DNA of 34,957 nucleotides, from positions 1-34,957 of the forward strand of contig JAPKBZ010000042.1 in NCBI GenBank assembly GCA_028823175.1, written 5' to 3'. The stretch is from Myxococcota bacterium. GTDB taxonomy: Bacteria; Myxococcota_A; UBA9160; UBA4427. Below the pieces are notes generated by a model. It worked only from the letters and a program-made list of their open reading frames with translations, did no database searches and was not told where the DNA came from. The number at the start of each line of letters is the position of its first letter. Within the stretch, counting starts at the first letter, position 1. Made by a program: the position numbers and the translations under genes. Below, piece after piece: positions 19,092-27,449 of the stretch.

Positions 19092-20858
19092 TCAGAGCGC
19101 GGCCGTCGGCCCTCGACCGGCGCCCACGGACTCCGCCGAGGCGAGCAGTTCCCGGGCGTGCGCCCGGGTGGCCTCGGAAATCGCCTCGCCCCCGGCCATC
19201 CGGGCGATCTCCTCGACCCGGCCATCGGCTTCCAGGGCCACGATGCGGGCCCGCACCCGGCCCCGAGCCGTCGCCTTCTCGACTCGGAAATGCCGCTCGG
19301 CGAAAACCGCGATCTGGGGCAGATGCGTAATACAGAGCACCTGGTGGCGCTCGGCGAGTTCGGCCAAGGCTCGGCCGACGCTCTCCGCTGCCCGCCCCCC
19401 GATGCCGGCATCCACCTCGTCGAAGACCAGGACCATATTCGCTCCCGCCTGGCGGAGAGCGCCCTTCAAGGCCAGGAAAACCCGGGAAAGCTCGCCGCCC
19501 GAGGCCACTTTCTGGAGCGCTCGGGGCGCCTCGCCCTTGTTGGCGGAGAAACGGAACTCCGCGGCCTCTGCGCCCGTCGGGCCGCTGGGGGCATCAGCCG
19601 GCCACTGGCTCGCCTGCCCCGGCTCCGAGAACTCCACGGCGAAGCGTGCATCGGGCATGGCCAGCCGCGCGAGCGCCTCCTGCACCTCCCCGGCGAGCTT
19701 GCGCGACGCTCGTTTGCGCCCGGAGCTCAACTTCTTAGCCACTTTTCCCAGGGCCTCGAGGGCCCGGCGGCGCTCGTCGGCCAACTCATCGAGCCGAGCG
19801 TCGGCCCCCTCGATGCCCGCCAGATCCGCCGCCAGGGCGTCGCGCTGGGCGAAGATTTCGCTCTCGTCCGCGCCGTATTTGCGGCGCAGTCGCTCGACCT
19901 GGCCGATCCGATCCTCGAGGCCGGCGAGACGCGCCGGATCCCCCTCGACCCCATCGAGATAACGCTCCAGATCGCCGGCCGCGTCGCGCAGCTCGGCTTC
20001 GGCGCCGGTCAGGCGCTCCTGCAGGGGCCGAAGACCCGGGTCGTGGACAGCCATGGCTTCGACGCTGCGCAGCGCCAAAATCAGGGCATCCGCTGCCCCG
20101 GCCGACTCACCGCCCGCGTCGTCCCCACGCAGGGCAGCCAGGGCTCGACCGCCCTCGGCCACCAGGCTCTCGGCATGGGCCAGTCGACCGTGCTCCTGCT
20201 CGAGGCGCGCGAGTTCTCCGGCCTCGAGACCCACCTCCTCGATCTCGGCGAGTTGATAGGCGAGAAAATCCTGCTGACGAACGCGTTCGTCCGCTCGCGC
20301 GCGCAGGGTGGCCTCTTCCTCGTCCAGGGTCTGGAGGGCCTCGTAGGCGACGCGCACCGCCGCCCGCTGGCCCAGCAGGCCACCCGCGGCGTCTAGGTAG
20401 CGGCCGTGGGATTCGGGCCGCAGCAGCGCCTGGGAACTGTGTTGACTCGAAATTTCCACCCGCCCGGCGAAAAGTTCGGCCAGGGTCGAGACGGGCACGA
20501 GTTGCCCGCCGATCCGCGCCCGGCTGCGCCCGCTCGCCGCCAGGGAGCGACGCACCACCAGTTCATGGGCCGTCTCGGCATCCCCGGCATCCCCATCGGC
20601 CCGGAGACCCCGGGCGCTGAGTTCGGCTTCGAGTTGATCCAGGGCCTCGGTGCTGAAGAGCGCTTCGACCGCCCCTTGGGATGCCCCCTCGCGAACACTG
20701 TCCCGAGCGGCCCGCCCCCCCACGAGCAGCGCGAGCGCCCCGAGCACGATGGACTTGCCCGCGCCGGTCTCTCCCGTGAGCACGTTCAGCCCCGGGCCGA
20801 ATTCGAGCTCCGCCTCCTCCACCACGGCGACGTTCTCGATGCGTAGGTTCTCGATCAT
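19092..20858 (-). CDS. recN: DNA repair protein RecN
   Basis: RecN is an SMC-like ATPase that helps repair double-strand breaks. The 588-residue protein has Walker A GETGAGKS at residues 29-36, long coiled-coil arms in the middle (Leu, Glu, Ala and Arg rich), the ABC signature VASGGELSRVFLALK and Walker B VFDEVDAGIGGR near the C-terminus, then the ITHLPQIA switch region. Its ATG overlaps the nadK stop by 4 bp (ATGA), so the pair is probably co-translated. No LexA-like box could be placed upstream because the start lies inside nadK. Confidence 0.96.
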   Translation of the reverse strand: MIENLRIENVAVVEEAELEFGPGLNVLTGETGAGKSIVLGALALLVGGRAARDSVREGASQGAVEALFSTEALDQLEAELSARGLRADGDAGDAETAHELVVRRSLAASGRSRARIGGQLVPVSTLAELFAGRVEISSQHSSQALLRPESHGRYLDAAGGLLGQRAAVRVAYEALQTLDEEEATLRARADERVRQQDFLAYQLAEIEEVGLEAGELARLEQEHGRLAHAESLVAEGGRALAALRGDDAGGESAGAADALILALRSVEAMAVHDPGLRPLQERLTGAEAELRDAAGDLERYLDGVEGDPARLAGLEDRIGQVERLRRKYGADESEIFAQRDALAADLAGIEGADARLDELADERRRALEALGKVAKKLSSGRKRASRKLAGEVQEALARLAMPDARFAVEFSEPGQASQWPADAPSGPTGAEAAEFRFSANKGEAPRALQKVASGGELSRVFLALKGALRQAGANMVLVFDEVDAGIGGRAAESVGRALAELAERHQVLCITHLPQIAVFAERHFRVEKATARGRVRARIVALEADGRVEEIARMAGGEAISEATRAHARELLASAESVGAGRGPTAAL

Positions 20859-21718
20859 CGCTCCCCCCAGCGCAGTTTGGCGTGGAGGATCTCGTAGCGG
20901 CTCAAGAAGGGCGAGGCGACGATTTCCACGGGGTGGGCCGAACGCCGGACGGAGATCCGATCGCCCGGCTCGAGGACCTCAAGGCCCACCTGCCCATCGA
21001 CGGTCAGGGAAGCCCGCTTCTCCGGGGCCAGCGGGACGACCTCGACCTCGGTGCTCTCGGGCAAAACGATGGGGCGCTGGGTGAGCGAGTGGGGACAAAT
21101 GGGGGTCAACACGATGGCGGCCAGGTCAGGGGCGAGCAGCGGCCCGCCGGCGGAGAGCGAATACGCCGTGGAACCCGTGGGCGTGGCCACGATCAGGCCG
21201 TCCGCGTGGTAGGTCGTGACCCGGGCCCCGTCCGCGAACGCCTCGACGTCGATCATGCGAGAAATCTGGGCACTGGTGATGACCGCGTCGTTGAGCGCCA
21301 GGAAGGCGCCGATTTCCTGGCCCCCCCGGCGGACCCGAACATCCAGGCGCATCCGAGAGACCACGGCCAGATCGCCCGCCACCGCCTTTTCCAGGGCCGG
21401 AATGAGTTCCTCTTCGCTGATCTCCGCGAGAAAACCGAGCCGCCCGAGGTTGACCCCCAGGATCGGCACCGGCCGTACGCCGGCCGCCCGCGCCACGGAG
21501 AGCAGGGTTCCATCGCCTCCCAGGGCCACCAGCAGATCGGCGTCCCGGGCGAGTTCTTCCCTGGAGTGCGCCTCGACCCCCGCCCAGACCGCACACTGGT
21601 CGTCGGCCAGGGGCACTATGGAGCGCTCTCGCAACCAGGCCACAAGCCGAGTCACCGTCCCCTGTGCCTGGGGTTGGTTCTCCTTCAAACAAATTCCGAC
21701 CGATCCGATCTTAATCAT
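20855..21718 (-). CDS. nadK: NAD kinase NadK
   Basis: NadK phosphorylates NAD to NADP. The 287-residue protein has the catalytic GGDGT at residues 67-71, the NLGRLGFL segment, a LND-type substrate motif at 142-144 (often LNE elsewhere), and the GSTAYSLSAGGPL motif. It heads a nadK-recN pair and is transcribed away from rarA across roughly 100 bp. The NadK-RecN pairing is widely conserved and probably reflects co-transcription rather than a shared pathway. Confidence 0.96.
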   Translation of the reverse strand: MIKIGSVGICLKENQPQAQGTVTRLVAWLRERSIVPLADDQCAVWAGVEAHSREELARDADLLVALGGDGTLLSVARAAGVRPVPILGVNLGRLGFLAEISEEELIPALEKAVAGDLAVVSRMRLDVRVRRGGQEIGAFLALNDAVITSAQISRMIDVEAFADGARVTTYHADGLIVATPTGSTAYSLSAGGPLLAPDLAAIVLTPICPHSLTQRPIVLPESTEVEVVPLAPEKRASLTVDGQVGLEVLEPGDRISVRRSAHPVEIVASPFLSRYEILHAKLRWGER

Positions 21719-21822
21719 CCCGCCATCCCTGTCCCGCCCATGATCCCCGATTCGGCGGGCAACTCAAGGCTCCAGTCGACGAACCTCGGGCTAAGCTTTG
21801 CCCCATGGCCCAGGATCAAAAC

Positions 21823-23151
21823 ATGGACCTCTTCCCGAATCGCCCCAAACGCCGGCTGGACCCCCACGCGCCCCTGGCCGATCGAATGCGGCCCCGTCAC
21901 TTCGAGGACATGATCGGCCAGGAAGCCCTCGTCGGTGAGGGCAGCGCCCTTCGGGCCATGGTCGAGGCGGGAGAAATCCCGTCGATGATCCTGTGGGGAC
22001 CGCCCGGATCGGGCAAGACCACCCTCGCCTGGCTTCTCTCGACAGCTCGGGACACGCGCATGGAGGCGCTCTCGGCGGTGGTCGCCGGGGTCAAGGAGAT
22101 CCGCGAGGCCGTCGACACCGCGCGCCGAGCCAACCTGCGTACCTTGCTCTTCATCGACGAAATCCACCGGCTCAACCGCGCTCAGCAGGATGTACTGCTG
22201 CCCCATGTGGAGGCGGGGACGGTGACCCTGGTGGGGGCCACCACAGAAAACCCCTCTTTCACGGTCAATGCCCCGCTGCTCTCACGCAGCCGGGTCCTCA
22301 CCCTGCAGCCCCTGGACGAGGCGGCCGTAGCCCGGGTGATCGAGAACGCCCTGGCGGACGCGGAGCGGGGGCTGGGCAAGCAGAAACTGACCCTCGACGA
22401 AGAGAGCCGGCGCGCCATGGTCGAATTCGCAGGGGGAGACGCCCGCAAAGCCCTTGGGCTGCTCGAGGCGGCGGCGGCCATCCACCAACGCGGGAAGAAC
22501 GCCGACGCCCCCCTGGCGCCAGAGACCGTTCGCGAGGCGGCCGGCACCCGGCTGCTGCTCTACGACCGGGACCGCGAGGAGCACTACAACCTGGTCTCGG
22601 CACTGATCAAGAGCTTGCGCGCCAGCGACCCCGACGCCGCGCTTTATTACCTCGCGCGCATGCTGGCCTCGGGCGAGGATCCACTCTTTCTCGCTCGACG
22701 ACTACTCATCTTTGCCTCCGAGGACGTGGGCAACGCAGACCCCTGGGCCCTGACCCTCGCCACCTCCACCCACCAGGCCGTCGAGCGCCTCGGCATGCCC
22801 GAGTGCCGGATCACCCTCGCCCAGGCGACCAGCTACCTCGCCTGCGCGGTCAAGAGCAACGCCGCCTACGCCGCCCTAGGCCGGGCGCAACAGGCGGTCG
22901 AAGAGACGGGCTCCCTCCCGGTTCCCATGCACCTGCGCAACGCGCCCACGAAGTTGCTCAAGGGTCTGGGCTACGGGGCGGGCTATGAATACCCCCACGA
23001 GGCCGAGGACCAATTCGTGGCGACGGACAACCTGCCCGAGGCCCTGGCGGGCGCGGAGTTCTACGCGCCCCAAGAGAAGGGTGCTGAAGCGGCCCTGGCC
23101 GCCAGGTTGGCCGAGTGGCGACGGCGACGGCGAAACAACGCGAAGGACTGA
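21823..23151 (+). CDS. rarA: Replication-associated recombination protein A (RarA/MgsA, AAA+ ATPase)
   Basis: RarA is a clamp-loader-like AAA+ ATPase that acts at stalled replication forks. The protein carries PLADRMRPRHFEDMIGQ at the N-terminus, Walker A GPPGSGKT, Walker B LLFIDEIHRLN, sensor 1 GATTENPSF, and the C-terminal tetramerisation region (KSNAAYAALGRAQQAV). The ATG at 21823 gives MDLF at the N-terminus, common in the family, and has AGGA 7 nt upstream; ATG at 21805 would add six residues and lacks a visible ribosome binding site. It and the S8 protease are the only plus-strand genes here. A hairpin follows at 23197-23228 but its U-run serves the other strand. Confidence 0.95.
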   Translation: MDLFPNRPKRRLDPHAPLADRMRPRHFEDMIGQEALVGEGSALRAMVEAGEIPSMILWGPPGSGKTTLAWLLSTARDTRMEALSAVVAGVKEIREAVDTARRANLRTLLFIDEIHRLNRAQQDVLLPHVEAGTVTLVGATTENPSFTVNAPLLSRSRVLTLQPLDEAAVARVIENALADAERGLGKQKLTLDEESRRAMVEFAGGDARKALGLLEAAAAIHQRGKNADAPLAPETVREAAGTRLLLYDRDREEHYNLVSALIKSLRASDPDAALYYLARMLASGEDPLFLARRLLIFASEDVGNADPWALTLATSTHQAVERLGMPECRITLAQATSYLACAVKSNAAYAALGRAQQAVEETGSLPVPMHLRNAPTKLLKGLGYGAGYEYPHEAEDQFVATDNLPEALAGAEFYAPQEKGAEAALAARLAEWRRRRRNNAKD

Positions 23152-23187
23152 GCCCTCCCGGCCCCCGCCCGACCGAATCGCCCCCCC

Positions 23188-23228
23188 AAAAAAAATGGCC
23201 GGCCGCATTCGGATGAATACGGCCGGCC
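23188..23228 (-). terminator. Strong intrinsic terminator downstream of tRNA-Asp and the repeats
   Basis: On the minus strand a 14-bp stem (GGCCGGCCG plus TATTC pairing with GAATG plus CGGCCGGCC, one G-U) closes on the tetraloop ATCC. One base later comes a run of eight U. This is the best terminator in the window. The nearest upstream minus-strand gene is tRNA-Asp, about 480 nt away. On the plus strand the same stem lies about 45 bp after rarA but lacks an adjacent U-run. Confidence 0.85.
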
Positions 23229-23257
23229 CAGGGAGTAGTCATTTTCTCAGTTATTTT

Positions 23258-23337
23258 GGTGCTTGTTCTGAGTGGTGCTCGTCTTGAGTGGTGCTCGTCT
23301 TGAGTCGTGCTTGTCTTTAATCGTGCTTGTTTTTGAA
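23258..23337. repeat. Five tandem copies of a 16-bp unit
   Basis: The consensus (plus strand) is GGTGCTCGTCTTGAGT. Copies begin at 23258, 23274, 23290, 23306 and 23322. Copies two and three are identical and the outer copies diverge. A period of 16 does not keep a reading frame, so the array is unlikely to have evolved as coding sequence. GC content is lower than in the surroundings. Confidence 0.85.
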
Positions 23338-23397
23338 GGCTCGATGAAGAAGGGCTCGATGAAGAAGGGCTCAATGAAGAAAGGCTCAATGAAGTTC
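23338..23397. repeat. Four tandem copies of a 15-bp unit abutting the 16-bp array
   Basis: The consensus (plus strand) is GGCTCGATGAAGAAG, with copies at 23338, 23353, 23368 and 23383. The last copy ends TTC instead of AAG, and copies three and four share a G-to-A change. It starts exactly where the 16-bp array stops. Translated on the plus strand it would read GSMKK repeats, but no start codon with a ribosome binding site supports this. Confidence 0.85.
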
Positions 23398-23710
23398 GCT
23401 TGCCTGTAGAGTGGATCAACTCTGGGTGGGTTGGGGCGAGCGGCGCAATGCAACCCCACTCGCCCCCCCACACCCGGCGGCCAAGGAGTAAGCCGCCCAC
23501 CGTAGAGTCGTAGGTCTGTCACCGAACCCTCGACAGCGGTTCCGGCCGCGCGCGCCTTTTTCTCGCAAGCGCCCGAAAAACCCTGGATCCATCCCGCGGC
23601 GACGGCTGAAATCCGGGGCCAACGCGGCCGACTCCGGGCGCACTCCTCGGACGAAAAAGTCCGAATTGGCGCGGATCGAGTGCTCGGAGGAGGGCCCAAT
23701 GAGGCCCGGG
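23398..23710. other. Spacer between tandem repeats and tRNA-Asp
   Basis: About 310 bp without a convincing gene. It contains a perfect 6-bp hairpin TCGGAC-GAAAAA-GTCCGA at 23647-23664 and several GC-rich inverted repeats. If transcription from the tRNA-Asp promoter runs to the terminator at 23188, this stretch is part of that RNA. A minus-strand open frame covers it but has the Arg/Pro composition of a chance GC-rich frame. Confidence 0.4.
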
Positions 23711-23787
23711 TGGCGGGACGGACGGGAATCGAACCCGCAACTTCCGGCGTGACAGGCCGGTGCTCTAACCTATTGAACTACCGCCCC
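23711..23787 (-). tRNA. tRNA-Asp (GUC)
   Basis: A 77-nt cloverleaf with encoded CCA. The 7-bp acceptor (GGGGCGG with CCGTCCC, one G-U), the D arm GTTCAATAGGTTAGAGC, the anticodon stem CCGGC/GCCGG around loop CTGTCAC (anticodon GTC) and the T arm GCGGG-TTCGATT-CCCGT are all intact. The discriminator is G, as expected for aspartate identity. Confidence 0.97.
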
Positions 23788-23808
23788 GCGGTACTCCGGT
23801 CGGGGGGA

Positions 23809-23837
23809 TATCTAGCCGAATCCCGGATTGCGCGCAA
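23809..23837 (-). promoter_or_regulatory. Possible promoter of tRNA-Asp
   Basis: On the minus strand TTGCGC (23837-23832), a 17-bp spacer and TAGATA (23814-23809) lie about 22 bp before the tRNA 5' end. The -35 box matches consensus at four of six positions and the -10 box is weaker. Position is right for a tRNA promoter. Confidence 0.35.
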
Positions 23838-23871
23838 AGCAAAAGGCCGAGCCCGCTCGGGGTTCTTCCCG

Positions 23872-23891
23872 GGCGAGTGCCGACACTCGCC
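23872..23891. promoter_or_regulatory. 8-bp perfect palindrome between tRNA-Asp and the S8 protease gene
   Basis: Arms GGCGAGTG and CACTCGCC are separated by CCGA. It lies between the putative tRNA-Asp promoter and the TATAAT box ahead of the protease gene, and no U-run follows on either strand. It could be an operator for a dimeric regulator, or a transcript hairpin. Function is inferred from position only. Confidence 0.35.
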
Positions 23892-23918
23892 GAAGATTGC
23901 GTTCTTGGCGCCATTTTC

Positions 23919-26900
23919 ATGGCATATAATGGCGGGGTGTCATCTCTCCGACCCTCATTCCCGGTGCCCTCTCCCTGGGCCCGGCACAGGCGAAGCAAGA
24001 CTCGGACTCTCGCCAGCCTGGGCCTAGGGTTGGCCCTCGTCCTACTGCCCATCTCCGGACGAGCCGGCACCGGCCCCACCCAACTGATCGTAAAATTTCA
24101 CGACCAGGGGCCCCACGCCGTGGAGGCCTGTGCGGAGACGCTCTTTGGCGAAGGTCGAGCCTTTGCCCCGGAAACGCGGGACGCTTCGGCTTCGCTCGAT
24201 GCCCTCAATGCGCACACCGGGGTTCGCCGGATCAGGGCGCTCTTCCGCCGACCCGATGGCCGCCCGCTCTCGCAACAACGCGCCGGGCTGCGCTCCAAAC
24301 TCGAGCGGCGACGGTCGTCAAATCGCGCGCCTTCCGGCCCTCCCCTGCCCGACCTCTCGCATATCTATCTCATCGAAACCGCCCCGGGCCTACCCCCCGG
24401 CGACGCCGTGGCGCTCTACGCCGGCGACCCCCACGTGGCCTGGGTCCAGCCGAATCACACCCAGGCCCTGGACGCGCTCCCCGGTGCCGGCAAGGAAATC
24501 GTGCCCAGCGATCCCTTCTTCCACTCGAGCGGCAGCTGGGGCCAGGCCTTCGCCGACCTCTGGGGCCTCCACCGGGTGCGAGCCCCCGAGGCTTGGTCGG
24601 TCGCGCGGGGCGAGGGCGTGGTGGTGGCCGTCGTCGATACCGGAGTTGACTACCACCACCCCGATATCGCCGGGAATATCTGGGTCAACCCGGGCGAGGA
24701 CCTCGACGGCAACGGCCGAGTAGACCCCGGGGACTGGAACGGGATCGACGACGACAACAACGGCTTCATCGACGATCTGCGCGGTTTCGATTTCGCCAAC
24801 TCGGTGGATGCCGATCAGGACGGGGACTACAACGGCCCCCTGGATTTCGGAGACCCCGACCCCTTCGACGATCGCGGACACGGCACCCACGTTGCGGGCA
24901 CCATCGGCGCGGTCGCCAACAACGGAATCGGCATCGTCGGGGTCGCCCCGGAAGCGCGAATCATGGCCCTCAAGGGTTTTCCCGCCGAGGGCGACGGGCT
25001 GGATTCGGACCTCTGGCGCGCGGTTCTCTACGCCGCGGACAACGGAGCCCGGGTGGTCAACGCGAGTTGGTCGTGCAGCCCCCTGTGCCCGCGCAACCCC
25101 CTGGCGGAGGATGTCGTGCGCACCGTCTCGGCCATGGGCGTCGTCGTGGTCACCTCGGCGGGCAACCGCAGCCTCGACGTGATCTCCAATAGCCCGGAGA
25201 ACACCCGCGACGTCATCACCGTGGCCGCCTCGGGCCAGGACGACCGCCCCTCGGCAAGCTTTACCAACCACGGCTGGCTGATCGATCTGGCGGCGCCCGG
25301 CGGCGGCCCCTCCAGCGATCCGAACGTCTACCTCGCCCGCCGCAATATCCTCTCCCTCCGCTCGTCGGCCGATGCGGGTTCGGCGCCCTTCGCGGTGGGC
25401 GACGGCTACTCCCGAGCGGCCGGAACCTCTATGGCCGCCCCCCACGTGAGCGGTGCGGCAGCCCTCCTGCTCAGCGCCCAGCCCGACCTCGACTACGACG
25501 ACGTCCGGCGCCTGCTGCGCCAGGGATCGGCCGACTTTGGCCGCCCGGGGCACGATCGCGAGTTCGGCGCCGGCCGGCTCGACATCGTCGGCGCCCTCGA
25601 GCGCCTCCCCCTGCCCGATCTCGAAGCGGCCCTCGACTCGCCCCGGGCGGGGAGCGTGTTCCACCCCGGATTGCGGCGCCCGGAGCCGGGCGACCCCCAC
25701 CCTCACCGGGGAAAAAGCCGCGATCGCCCAAGGAACCGGGTAGCGATCCGCGGGACCGCGCGGGGTCAAGATATGCTCGACTACACGCTCAGCGTGGGGC
25801 TGGGCAACGACCCAACCGATTGGCAGGCGATTACCCCCGCCCAGGCGAGCGCCGTGGAGGGCGAGCTTCTCGGAACCTGGGACATCACCGACGCCGAAGA
25901 GGGCACCTACCTGATCCGCCTCGAGGTCCGGGGCTCCCGGGGTGAGACGTATCGCGAATTCATCCCTCTAAGCCTTGAGCGGGGTCGCTTCGCTGCGCTC
26001 TCCTCACCGGGCCCCCCCGCCCTCGCGCCCGCGCTCAGTGGGCGAGTCGTCGCCTGGCAATCCCTCCGCGATGAAGCCGACCCCGCCGGTCGTTCCGACA
26101 ACTGGAACCTCTTCGCCAGCCACGTCGTCTCCGGACGCCAGTCAACCCTGGAAGCGGGGCCCAATAATGCCCAAAGGCCGTCGATCTCCTCCTCCAGGTC
26201 CCCCACCGGGCGCTCCCGCGGGCCCGGGCGGCGCACACGGGTGGCCAGTTGGAACGCCAGAGAGCCGGGCTCCTTCGAAGTGCGCGGCTACGGCTGTCGC
26301 CAGGACCCCGCCAGCGGCCTCTGCCCGGCCTTTGAAATAGACCCGGGCGCTCCACTCTCCCAGCCCCCGATCAGCGCCCAGGGGCGCATCTTCTGGATCT
26401 CCAGCGAGGGGACCTTGAGGGCCTGCAAGCCCGACCCCAGTGGCCAGCGCTGCGTCGAGTACAACCTCGGCCTGGCGCCCGCCCGGCGAAGCTTTCTGCG
26501 CAGCGACGGAGAGACGCTTTCCTGGATCGACTACAGCGGAGGCCAACGCGTCGGCTTTTGTCGCCTGGATCCGGTCAGCGGGGCCTGCCCCGCCCAGCAG
26601 CTTCGCGACCCCATCTCGCCCTATTCCCGGGTCACGGTTTCCGGAAACCTAGTGGCATGGGTCAAATTCAATTTCGGAGGCAACCAGCCCCTGCTGCTCT
26701 GCGATTTTCAGCCCAGCTCGGGAGCCTGCCCGCCCATCGAGGTGGCGCCTAACGTGCGCGACTCGACCCCCCGACTCTCGGGCCGGCGTCTGGTCTGGGA
26801 CGCGCAGGTCGGCGACGAGGCCAGCGACGTCTTCTACTGCGAATACGACCCCGTGCTCGCCCGCTGCCCGGTTCAGCGCGTGACGGCGGAGATGACCGCC

Positions 26901-27440
26901 CAGGCCCACTCGGACATCGACGGCCGGCAACTGGTCTGGCAGGACGAGCGCGCGGGCTCTTCCACGATCTTTGGCACGACTCTGCCCGTTTTGGCCCCCC
27001 TGGCCGAGCCCGAAAAAAGCGTCGCGCCCGGCGGAGTACTCCGGGTGCGGATACGGGCCGACAGAAACCGGCGCGGAGACCGAAAAACCCGGAGTCGGCG
27101 GGCGCCGACCATCGCCCTCGAAATCCATAGACGGGTCGGAGACGACTGGGAGCCGGCCTCGGTAGCGGCCCTCGGCGTTCGTTTGTTGGGATCGAGGGTG
27201 GGTCGGGCGCAGCTCCGCTGGCGGCCGCAAAGCCGGGACGCCGGCCTCTATGCCTTCACCTTCTCGGCCAGCAACGAGGCCGGTCTCGTCGCCCGGCAGA
27301 GTATGACCGTAACCGTCGAAACACCGCCCCCGGTCCCGGGGTGGCCCGGTGAAGCGTTCGAATCCCCCCGCCCCCCTGCCTGGCAATGGTTCTGGGCGTG
27401 GCTGAGAGAGGCCCTTGCTTCCGCTTCCGGGCGAGGATAA
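23919..27440 (+). CDS. Secreted subtilisin-like (S8) serine protease with beta-propeller C-terminus
   Basis: This is a large exported protease of about 1173 residues. A basic n-region (RHRRSKTRT) and hydrophobic stretch around residues 31-45 look like a signal peptide. A propeptide-like region follows (QLIVKF to YLIETAPGL). The S8 domain has the full triad: Asp240 (VVDTGVDYHHPDI), His321 (GHGTHVAGT) and Ser504 (GTSMAAPHVSG). It contains an Asp/Asn-rich, calcium-binding-like insert (DLDGNGRVDPGDWNG). After ~residue 700 come TolB-like propeller blades (LSGRxxVWxD), five with an identical C-x8-C hairpin. The C-terminus is a proline-rich link and Trp-rich end. The start is uncertain: ATG 23919 overlaps a TATAAT at 23925, and GTG 23937 or 23964 would also keep the signal peptide. 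The substrate is unknown. Confidence 0.85.
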   Translation: MAYNGGVSSLRPSFPVPSPWARHRRSKTRTLASLGLGLALVLLPISGRAGTGPTQLIVKFHDQGPHAVEACAETLFGEGRAFAPETRDASASLDALNAHTGVRRIRALFRRPDGRPLSQQRAGLRSKLERRRSSNRAPSGPPLPDLSHIYLIETAPGLPPGDAVALYAGDPHVAWVQPNHTQALDALPGAGKEIVPSDPFFHSSGSWGQAFADLWGLHRVRAPEAWSVARGEGVVVAVVDTGVDYHHPDIAGNIWVNPGEDLDGNGRVDPGDWNGIDDDNNGFIDDLRGFDFANSVDADQDGDYNGPLDFGDPDPFDDRGHGTHVAGTIGAVANNGIGIVGVAPEARIMALKGFPAEGDGLDSDLWRAVLYAADNGARVVNASWSCSPLCPRNPLAEDVVRTVSAMGVVVVTSAGNRSLDVISNSPENTRDVITVAASGQDDRPSASFTNHGWLIDLAAPGGGPSSDPNVYLARRNILSLRSSADAGSAPFAVGDGYSRAAGTSMAAPHVSGAAALLLSAQPDLDYDDVRRLLRQGSADFGRPGHDREFGAGRLDIVGALERLPLPDLEAALDSPRAGSVFHPGLRRPEPGDPHPHRGKSRDRPRNRVAIRGTARGQDMLDYTLSVGLGNDPTDWQAITPAQASAVEGELLGTWDITDAEEGTYLIRLEVRGSRGETYREFIPLSLERGRFAALSSPGPPALAPALSGRVVAWQSLRDEADPAGRSDNWNLFASHVVSGRQSTLEAGPNNAQRPSISSSRSPTGRSRGPGRRTRVASWNAREPGSFEVRGYGCRQDPASGLCPAFEIDPGAPLSQPPISAQGRIFWISSEGTLRACKPDPSGQRCVEYNLGLAPARRSFLRSDGETLSWIDYSGGQRVGFCRLDPVSGACPAQQLRDPISPYSRVTVSGNLVAWVKFNFGGNQPLLLCDFQPSSGACPPIEVAPNVRDSTPRLSGRRLVWDAQVGDEASDVFYCEYDPVLARCPVQRVTAEMTAQAHSDIDGRQLVWQDERAGSSTIFGTTLPVLAPLAEPEKSVAPGGVLRVRIRADRNRRGDRKTRSRRAPTIALEIHRRVGDDWEPASVAALGVRLLGSRVGRAQLRWRPQSRDAGLYAFTFSASNEAGLVARQSMTVTVETPPPVPGWPGEAFESPRPPAWQWFWAWLREALASASGRG
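23925..23930 (+). promoter_or_regulatory. Consensus -10 box near the S8 protease start
   Basis: A perfect TATAAT lies in AT-richer sequence, but no good -35 hexamer stands 16-18 bp upstream (TTCTTG at 17 bp). If used, transcription would begin near 23937 and translation would have to start at GTG 23937 or later, rather than at ATG 23919. Confidence 0.3.
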
Positions 27441-27449
27441 GGCGCCCCG

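Noticed and set aside
23258-23397. Possible CRISPR array
   Set aside because: The repeats are 15-16 bp and contiguous with no spacers, and no cas genes are nearby.
23272-23409. 45-codon plus-strand frame from GTG through both repeat arrays, with a hydrophobic start and GSMKK repeats
   Set aside because: It has no ribosome binding site and consists almost wholly of tandem repeat; the 16-bp array changes frame every unit. Kept only as a remark in the repeat finding.
23247-23699. Minus-strand frame of 150 codons after tRNA-Asp
   Set aside because: Arg/Pro/Ser composition typical of chance GC-rich frames, no ribosome binding site, and it runs into the repeats.
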